NCBI GenBank assembly: GCA_945788485.1
Contig: CALZMB010000047.1
Span: 1-11,207 of the forward strand
Length of the DNA: 11,207 nucleotides
Reading direction: 5' to 3'
From: an uncultured bacterium
GTDB lineage: Bacteria; Bacteroidota; Bacteroidia; Bacteroidales; Bacteroidaceae
Shown here: positions 6,895 through 11,207 of the stretch, in pieces
How positions within the stretch are numbered: the stretch's first letter is position 1
Layout of the letters: each line of letters begins with the position of its first letter
Notes under the pieces: generated by a model
The model's database searches: none
Told to the model about the DNA's origin: nothing
Seen by the model: only the letters and a program-made list of their open reading frames with translations
Translations under genes and position numbers: made by a program

Positions 6895-7122
6895 ACAAAA
6901 GAACTATCTGTCCTTGGAATGCTGAGCCGTTTTGTCGGCATGTTGACAGATTCCCGCTCGTTCCTCCCCTACCCCAGACACGAATATTTCAGACGCATGC
7001 TCTGCAACCTTCTCGGCAACGACGTGGAGAACGTAGAACTTCCGGCAAGCGAACTCGACCGCATCGGACAAATGGTTGAGGATACCTGCTATAACAACGC
7101 AAAGGATTATTTCAACTTCTGA
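6895..7122 (+). pseudogene. uxaC: Glucuronate isomerase remnant (C-terminal ~76 codons only)
   Basis: The frame from 6895 to the stop at 7120-7122 reads as the C-terminal end of uronate isomerase UxaC: LSVLGMLSRFVGMLTDSRSF, then RHEYFRR, LLGNDVE, ELPAS and CYNNAKDYF, in the right order and right up to the natural end of the family. I recognise LSRFVGMLTDSRSF..RHEYFRR as a UxaC hallmark; E. coli UxaC ends the same way. The full enzyme is ~470 residues and converts D-glucuronate/D-galacturonate to fructuronate/tagaturonate, but here everything before the last ~76 residues is absent. An ATG at 6919 could start a 67-residue peptide, but such a fragment would lack the metal site and most of the barrel. 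Changes such as SFLPYP (usually SFLSYP or SFLSYT) and ENVELP (usually EnGELP-like) hint at relaxed constraint. It is a decayed gene and not a new small protein, though an expressed fragment cannot be excluded. Confidence -1.
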
Positions 7123-7159
7123 AAACAGCAAACTTAAACAACCAATTCACCGAAAAACG

Positions 7160-8074
7160 ATGGACTACGAGCTCATCATAAAGAACATAATCGAAGAAAT
7201 CGAACATCTCAAAGGCATAGGAAAACAAGCAGACTATATACCTGCCCTGGCGAAAGTGAACCCCGACCAGCTTGCAATTAGCATCAACACCACAGACGGA
7301 GAGATGTTCTCGCACGGAAACGACAACACAAAGTTCTCCATTCAGAGCATTACAAAAGTCTTTGCTCTGTCAATGGCGCTATGCTTCGAAGGTGAAAAAC
7401 TGTGGCAGAGACTGGGACGAGAACCCTCCGGAACTTCTTTCAACTCCCTCGTACAACTGGAATTGGAGAATGGATTGCCACGCAACCCCTTCATCAATGC
7501 AGGAGCAATCGTAGTGGCAGACATACTGATGGAGAAACTGAAAGACCCTATCAACGACTTCATCTCCTTTGTCAGAGACATCGCAGAAACGGACGATATA
7601 CACTACAACCTCGATGTGGCAGCGTCGGAGAGAGAATGCGGCTATCTCAACGCAGCCATCATAAACCTCCTGAAATATCACGGAAACATACGGGGGAATA
7701 TAGAGGATGTCCTGCATTTCTATTTCTTGATGTGCAGCATAGAGATGAACAGCCAGCAACTCGCACATGCTTTCCTGCCTTTCGCAAATCACAAAAAAGA
7801 ATTCCGATTCGGAGACATAATGCTGACACACTCGCAAGTGAAACGCATCAATGCCATCATGCAGACTTGCGGATTCTATGACGAAGCAGGCGATTTCTCT
7901 TATTTCGTAGGACTTCCAGGAAAAAGCGGTGTAGGCGGAGGCATCGCGGCGGTCTTCCCAGGATTATACTCCGTTGCCGTATGGAGCCCGCGGCTGAACA
8001 AGAAGGGGAACTCTGTAATCGGGATGAAGATGCTCGAACTGCTGACAACAAAGACAGAGGAGTCGATATTCTGA
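7160..8074 (+). CDS. glsA: Glutaminase A
   Basis: A 304-residue cytoplasmic glutaminase of the serine beta-lactamase-like fold, which hydrolyses L-glutamine to glutamate and ammonia. The start ATG at 7160 gives the usual N-terminus (MDYELIIKNIIEEIEHLKGIG); upstream in-frame codons lie over the uxaC remnant and are rejected. Signature parts are FSIQSITKVFAL (59-70) with the Ser63-x-x-Lys66 catalytic pair, GREPSGTSFNS (86-96), NPFINAGAI (109-117), SERECGYLNAA (156-166), CGFYDEAGDFSYFVGLPGKSGVGGG (237-261) and the C-terminal SPRLNKKGNSVIG. Length and motifs match full-length GlsA. In enteric bacteria the ammonia released supports acid resistance; here the role could equally be nitrogen release. 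It appears to be last in its transcript because a strong terminator follows. No antiporter (gadC-like) gene is next to it in this window. Confidence -1.
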   Translation: MDYELIIKNIIEEIEHLKGIGKQADYIPALAKVNPDQLAISINTTDGEMFSHGNDNTKFSIQSITKVFALSMALCFEGEKLWQRLGREPSGTSFNSLVQLELENGLPRNPFINAGAIVVADILMEKLKDPINDFISFVRDIAETDDIHYNLDVAASERECGYLNAAIINLLKYHGNIRGNIEDVLHFYFLMCSIEMNSQQLAHAFLPFANHKKEFRFGDIMLTHSQVKRINAIMQTCGFYDEAGDFSYFVGLPGKSGVGGGIAAVFPGLYSVAVWSPRLNKKGNSVIGMKMLELLTTKTEESIF

Positions 8075-8109
8075 GATTATCGGCTCCTCTACATATTTAT
8101 GATTCTCAT

Positions 8110-8159
8110 GCTTTCTTGGCTTGTCATGCAAACCGGCAAGCCAAGAAAGCTTTTTTTTT
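8110..8159 (+). terminator. Rho-independent terminator of glsA
   Basis: GCTTTCTTGGCTTG (8110-8123) and CAAGCCAAGAAAGC (8137-8150) form a perfect 14-bp stem with a 13-base loop, followed at once by nine T residues (8151-8159). It starts 35 bp after the glsA stop. This is a textbook intrinsic terminator for the + strand, and the stem is unusually long. Confidence -1.
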
Positions 8160-8230
8160 CAGGGTGGGGGCTAAATGCGCTTTATCAGATTTTGAGATTG
8201 CTTTTGAGGGCAAATTGAAAGTTGAATAGG

Positions 8231-8270
8231 GTTTCTGTCCCCCGGGAAACGTTTCTGTCCCCCGGGAAAC
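8231..8270. repeat. 20-bp exact tandem duplication, G/C-rich
   Basis: GTTTCTGTCCCCCGGGAAAC occurs twice in immediate tandem (8231-8250 and 8251-8270), with no mismatch. Each unit is itself bounded by an inverted GTTTC/GAAAC pair around TGTCCCCCGG, so each copy could form a small hairpin. It lies in the convergent gap between glsA and the DUF486 gene, past the glsA terminator. No function is visible. Confidence -1.
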
Positions 8271-8271
8271 G

Positions 8272-8355
8272 GGGGAACCGAAGGGGGTTAAAAGACTATT
8301 GAGGAACCGAAGGGGTAAAGACCATTGAGGAACCGAAGGGGGTTATAAGACTATT
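8272..8355. repeat. Three-copy 26-29-bp minisatellite
   Basis: Three tandem units run 8272-8300, 8301-8326 and 8327-8355, each of the form GAGGAACCGAAGGGG followed by a TTAWAAGACTATT-type tail. Units 1 and 3 are 29 bp and differ at two positions; unit 2 is 26 bp and lacks three bases after the G run. On the minus strand each unit carries CTTCGG, a sequence able to form a stable tetraloop. There are no unique spacers, so this is not a CRISPR array. It follows the 20-bp duplication directly. Confidence -1.
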
Positions 8356-8503
8356 GAAACAAGAGCAGAAGAAATGCTTGCATTTATTATGCCTTGCGAG
8401 GAGGAGGAAGACGAAGTCAACCGCCAAAAAGAATCCAAAAGATGGCAAATCGTCAACCCTTGAATATCAATGAATTTGACGGTGGGCATTTATAGAACCC
8501 GCC
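8356..8503. other. Rest of the convergent intergenic gap, no supported gene
   Basis: Together with the terminator and repeats, this completes a 429-bp gap (8075-8503) between convergent genes. I see only a 29-codon ATG frame (8374-8463, acidic then basic, no recognisable family) and a longer frame without ATG. Neither has support. A weak GGTGGG/CCCGCC pair (8481-8486 and 8498-8503) abuts the DUF486 stop and could be a poor terminator for the minus-strand gene. Confidence -1.
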
Positions 8504-8872
8504 TTATTTCATGAAAGCGAAATAGACAGCGGCAACGAGGCAGATGAAAGACACCGCATGGTTCCAATGCAGGCTCTGCCCCTGGAATATGACGCCCGCT
8601 ACAATAGTGAATACGATCAAAGACACGACCTCCTGTATAACCTTCAGCTGTATGAGAGAGAAAGGCCCGCCATTGCCCTCAAAGCCTATACGGTTGGCAG
8701 GAACCATCAGGCAATATTCGAAAAACGCTATAGCCCACGACATGACAATGATTGCAATCAGCGGCCATGAAGTGGTGATGCGCATCTCTTGAAGACGAAG
8801 ATGGCCATACCATGCCAATGTCATGAAACAATTTGAGCCTATCAACAATAATATTGTGTAGAACGCTTGCAT
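8504..8872 (-). CDS. DUF486 / DMT-superfamily small membrane protein
   Basis: A 122-residue inner-membrane protein with four predicted hydrophobic helices, at about residues 4-24, 36-57, 76-97 and 104-121. The family wording of DUF486 (DMT_6) is easily seen: FYTILLLIGSNCFMTLAWYGHL near the N-terminus, then SWAIAFFEYCLMVPANRIG (45-63), GPFSLIQLKVIQEVVSL (69-85) and the terminal AVYFAFMK. Length is normal for the family. It is related to the small drug/metabolite transporters, but no substrate is known for DUF486 proteins. The start ATG (complement of 8870-8872) is the natural one; an AGAAGGA stretch about 18 bases upstream is too far away for a standard Shine-Dalgarno. It lies 85 bp downstream of the 5'-nucleotidase gene on the same strand and could be cotranscribed, although a hairpin (AAAGCC/GGCTTT, about 8914-8936) sits in that gap. 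Confidence -1.
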   Translation of the reverse strand: MQAFYTILLLIGSNCFMTLAWYGHLRLQEMRITTSWPLIAIIVMSWAIAFFEYCLMVPANRIGFEGNGGPFSLIQLKVIQEVVSLIVFTIVAGVIFQGQSLHWNHAVSFICLVAAVYFAFMK

Positions 8873-8957
8873 ATTTCAATGTTTATTTATCCTTCTAAGT
8901 ATAGCGTGCAGAAAGCCTTTGCTTAGCTGTGGCTTTGCGCGTCATGGCAGCGACAGT

Positions 8958-10517
8958 TTATTTGACGAGTGTGATACGCCCATCCGGGGTTGCATATTGC
9001 TGCGGGATGATTCCGCCGAGAGCTTCTGTTATGTATTTCACAAGAGCGTCACTGTAGAATAGAGGCATTTCTGCATAGTCCGTCTTTCCGCGCAGGATAG
9101 CGGCAAAACCTCCGCCGTAGATGCAATAGTTGATTGTAGCAACTTTATATTCCTTGTTTTCCACCAATGGACGATAGTCTCCACTCGCGGCATCCAATAC
9201 CATTACATCACTGACACACGGCTTCGCGCCACCTTGCCTGAGAGTGAAACGGAGACCTGAGACCTGCGGAAAATCTCCCGATTCAGCAGGCGACATGGCA
9301 CAGCAGGTATTAAGGATATTATATATCTCTGAGCCTTTCAACTGTATTGTACACAGAAGGTTGTCGTATGGAAGAAGGTCAAGCACATTGCCATGCGTGA
9401 GGTCGCCTGCCTTGACAGCAGTACGAAGTCCGCCGCCGTTTATCATAGCCACTTCTGCCTGCGCCGCATAACGCAGGGCATCAGCCACGATATCACCAGC
9501 ATTAGTCTCCATGAATCTCACAGCCTGCCGTTTCTCTGCGTCGAGGATGTTCAGGTCGAATGGAGCATAGCCGATCTTCCGGTTGACGACACGCGCCATC
9601 TCGGCTTTCACACTGTCAGTGACCGCCTCCACAACACTGTCACGGAACGCTATGGACGAGCAAGGGATAAGCTCAGAAGTGACGGTGCCGTCACTCTTTA
9701 TCACCACCTTGCCTATGTTCCTGAACTTTGTCCCAGTCTGTGAGATAGGAACCTTAACACTGTCAGCATTCAAGACAAAAGTGTCTGTAACCACTGAATG
9801 TGTATGACCGTCAAGGACAATGTCTATGCCACGCGTAGCTGCAATAACATTATGAGAATCGATGTTCATCACATTTTCGTCCTCGCCAAGATGTGAAAGC
9901 AACACGACATAGTCTGCACCTGCCTGACGTGCTTCATCAACAACTGTCTGTATTTCTGAAATAAGATTCTTCTCGCAAAGATTATATATCTGCTTGTTGT
10001 CTCGTGTGATGAAGGCATTGCTCTCTGTAAGCAGTGAAGTAGGTGTGACAACCCCGACAAAAGCAATGCGCTTGTCACCGTAGCTGCGCATGATATATCG
10101 GCTGAATAACGGTTTCTGAGTAGTATTGTCCATGAGATTGAGACAAGTGACAGGAATCTCTGGTCCTGTTACAAGTTCGGTCAGACGAGACACCGCAAAA
10201 TCAAACTCATGATTCCCAAGACCTACGGCATCATAATTCATCTTCAGCAAGATATCCCTGATAAACTTTCCCTGCTCCATAGCTCCTGCAACACCACCTT
10301 GCAAGTAGTCGCCGCTGGATGCCAGAGCGACATAAGCAGTGTCAGATATTGCGTTTCGCAGCCCAGCAAGCACCGCATACCCGTCGATATTGCAGTGGAC
10401 ATCATTTTCATGAAGAATCACGATGCTCTTTCGGTTGCCTTCTTGCTCTTTAGCAAACGTAACGGATGAAAGAGTGAACAAAGAGACAAATGTCAGTAAT
10501 ACGGCAATTTTTCTCAT
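8958..10517 (-). CDS. Periplasmic 5'-nucleotidase / UshA-type metallophosphoesterase
   Basis: A 519-residue exported enzyme that dephosphorylates extracellular nucleotides (5'-nucleotidase, possibly UDP-sugar or 2',3'-cyclic nucleotide activity). The N-terminus is a signal peptide (MRKIAVLLTFVSLFTLSSVTFA). The metallophosphoesterase domain follows, with its dinuclear metal ligands in order: ENDVH (Asp39, His41), SSGDY (Asp70), GNHEFD (Asn102, His103), LLSHLGEDE (His209) and DGHTH (His238, His240). The C-terminal 5'-nucleotidase domain starts near residue 335 with TNAGDIVADALR and holds INGGGLRT (359-366, substrate phosphate/ribose contact) and YGGGF (467-471), where Phe471 probably stacks on the base. 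Length and architecture match the UshA/YfkN family. It has no lipobox, so it is probably soluble in the periplasm. It lies 100 bp downstream of the thioredoxin-like gene on the same strand; a short inverted repeat sits at that junction. Confidence -1.
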   Translation of the reverse strand: MRKIAVLLTFVSLFTLSSVTFAKEQEGNRKSIVILHENDVHCNIDGYAVLAGLRNAISDTAYVALASSGDYLQGGVAGAMEQGKFIRDILLKMNYDAVGLGNHEFDFAVSRLTELVTGPEIPVTCLNLMDNTTQKPLFSRYIMRSYGDKRIAFVGVVTPTSLLTESNAFITRDNKQIYNLCEKNLISEIQTVVDEARQAGADYVVLLSHLGEDENVMNIDSHNVIAATRGIDIVLDGHTHSVVTDTFVLNADSVKVPISQTGTKFRNIGKVVIKSDGTVTSELIPCSSIAFRDSVVEAVTDSVKAEMARVVNRKIGYAPFDLNILDAEKRQAVRFMETNAGDIVADALRYAAQAEVAMINGGGLRTAVKAGDLTHGNVLDLLPYDNLLCTIQLKGSEIYNILNTCCAMSPAESGDFPQVSGLRFTLRQGGAKPCVSDVMVLDAASGDYRPLVENKEYKVATINYCIYGGGFAAILRGKTDYAEMPLFYSDALVKYITEALGGIIPQQYATPDGRITLVK

Positions 10518-10614
10518 AATAAACAGTATAATACAGCGTAATTTATATTAAATATCTCCTTCTGAAAAATTATGTGGATAATATACTCAAAGCAGAGTAA
10601 TATACATCAGTTCT

Positions 10615-10629
10615 CAGTCAACGTGACTG
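10615..10629. other. Short palindrome at the thioredoxin-like gene 3' end
   Basis: CAGTCA-ACG-TGACTG is a 6+3+6 inverted repeat that includes the minus-strand stop codon of the thioredoxin-like gene (10618-10620). It has no T tract, so it is a poor terminator candidate. It may be chance or a weak operator ahead of the 5'-nucleotidase. Confidence -1.
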
Positions 10630-11109
10630 TTCTACAGAGGATGGCGTCCAATTTCTCAGAAAACGCATCACCTTATTTTTATTATATCCCTCTCCTTCTT
10701 CAAGGAAGCTGCTGTCTTGTGTGTGCAGGACATTGCCGTCAACATCAAGCACAACCATCACAGGCAGTCCAAAACGTATGGGATTGCCCAGTCTTCTAAT
10801 GGCATTCACATTGTTCTGCTCGCCACGCCGGGATGATGAATTGATGTGAACATAAACAAAATTTGATTGTATGAAATCAGCAATCTCCTTATCTTGAGTG
10901 ATGTAGTCGGCAAAACGAAGACACCACTTGCACCAGTTGCCTCCAACCTGACAGATGACATAACGATGAGACTTGGCGGCTTCAACCAGAGCACTGTCAA
11001 TCTGAGCCATCGCATCAGCCTTTTCATCATAAACCTTTTTCAAGTTCTGTGCAGACAAGGCTGAAACAGAGACAAATAAAATGAATAGAAGAGAAAGAAA
11101 AAATCTCAT
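10618..11109 (-). CDS. Exported thioredoxin-like protein
   Basis: A 163-residue thioredoxin-fold protein directed to the periplasm. The chosen start is ATG (complement of 11107-11109), giving the signal peptide MRFFLSLLFILFVSVSALSAQ; a TTG three codons upstream is possible but weaker. The redox motif WCKWC (Cys60 and Cys63) sits in the normal place after a beta strand (YVICQVGGNW), and GLPVMVV (115-121) carries the cis-proline expected near the active site. The part after it, FVYVHINSSS...NAIRRLG, is typical of the thioredoxin_7/DUF255-like relatives found in Bacteroidetes. It probably reduces or isomerises disulfides of secreted proteins, or acts on a dedicated partner; the partner is not visible. 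The upstream 98 bp contain a hairpin but no convincing promoter. It could be first in an operon with the nucleotidase and DUF486 genes. Confidence -1.
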   Translation of the reverse strand: MRFFLSLLFILFVSVSALSAQNLKKVYDEKADAMAQIDSALVEAAKSHRYVICQVGGNWCKWCLRFADYITQDKEIADFIQSNFVYVHINSSSRRGEQNNVNAIRRLGNPIRFGLPVMVVLDVDGNVLHTQDSSFLEEGEGYNKNKVMRFLRNWTPSSVEQSR

Positions 11110-11162
11110 AAGGCGCAAGGTTTTAGGAATAGCAGAAGAGAGAACTTATCATTAATATTGAA

Positions 11163-11197
11163 ACAGCTCTGAAACAAAGTGTATGTTTCAGAGCTGT
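11163..11197 (-). terminator. Bidirectional hairpin, probably terminator of a gene beyond the window
   Basis: ACAGCTCTGAAAC (11163-11175) and GTTTCAGAGCTGT (11185-11197) form a perfect 13-bp stem with a 9-base loop. Short T runs follow on both strands (CGTTTTA on +, TTCAATATT on -). Because the thioredoxin-like gene starts 54 bp away on the minus strand, the simplest reading is the end of another minus-strand gene to the right. Strand assignment is an inference. Confidence -1.
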
Positions 11198-11207
11198 CGT
11201 TTTAAAG

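Noticed and set aside
7076..7159. Longer glutaminase start (28 extra codons)
   Set aside because: The extension overlaps the uxaC remnant in another frame and does not resemble GlsA N-termini; MDYELI at 7160 fits.
8231..8355. CRISPR array
   Set aside because: The repeats are head-to-tail without unique spacers, of two different unit types, and no cas gene is present.
8374..8463. 29-codon ATG frame (MLAFIMPCEEEEDE...)
   Set aside because: Very short, no recognisable family, no clear ribosome-binding site; chance occurrence is likely.
8303..8473. 56-codon open frame with a basic C-terminus, running through the minisatellite
   Set aside because: It has no ATG, begins inside the repeat units and matches nothing I recognise; a transposase remnant was considered but not supported.
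8481..8503. Terminator for the DUF486 gene (GGTGGG/CCCGCC)
   Set aside because: On the minus-strand RNA the stem has a C-A mismatch and is not followed by a T tract; only a weak possibility.
10550..10600. Bacteroidetes-type promoter (TTTG / TAnnTTTG) before the 5'-nucleotidase on the minus strand
   Set aside because: TTTGAGTATATT and TAATTTTT are present, but the spacing and the -7 box do not match the consensus well enough.

Overview
The window looks like chromosomal DNA from a member of the Bacteroidales, most likely Prevotella-like. This rests on the protein families and their style: a secreted GH28, a lipoprotein amide hydrolase, a Bacteroidetes-type phenylacetate-CoA ligase, weak or absent Shine-Dalgarno sequences and AT-rich intergenic repeats. 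The genus is an inference. Nothing looks like phage, conjugative or CRISPR DNA, and I see no tRNA or rRNA gene.

Left part (1-2758, + strand): a tight three-gene operon with the 3' end of a phenylacetate-CoA ligase (paaK), a fold-type I PLP aminotransferase, and a nitrilase-superfamily omega-amidase that overlaps the aminotransferase by ATGA. Together they suggest interconversion of aryl acids and aromatic amino acids. Transamination would use glutamine, and the omega-amidase would remove the alpha-ketoglutaramate.

Middle (2759-7159, + strand): a lipoprotein Ntn-type amide hydrolase and a secreted GH28 polygalacturonase-like enzyme, each preceded by a related AT-rich inverted-repeat element. 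Next come a flavodoxin-fold FMN reductase and a YjbR/MmcQ protein. A reversed partial copy of the same repeat then lies directly against the last ~76 codons of a glucuronate isomerase (uxaC) whose remainder is gone. This remnant is the clearest hidden feature of the window.

Then glutaminase A (7160-8074, +) ends in a perfect 14-bp stem terminator. A non-coding convergent gap follows (8075-8503), holding two kinds of G/C-rich tandem repeat.

Right part (8504-11109, - strand): a DUF486 small membrane protein, a periplasmic UshA-type 5'-nucleotidase, and an exported thioredoxin-like protein. A bidirectional hairpin at 11163-11197 probably ends a neighbour beyond the window.

Most of the window is ordinary Bacteroidales housekeeping and accessory metabolism. 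The items most worth a second look are the aminotransferase/omega-amidase coupling beside paaK, the truncated uxaC with a repeat at its breakpoint, the repeat family itself, and the G/C-rich minisatellite.
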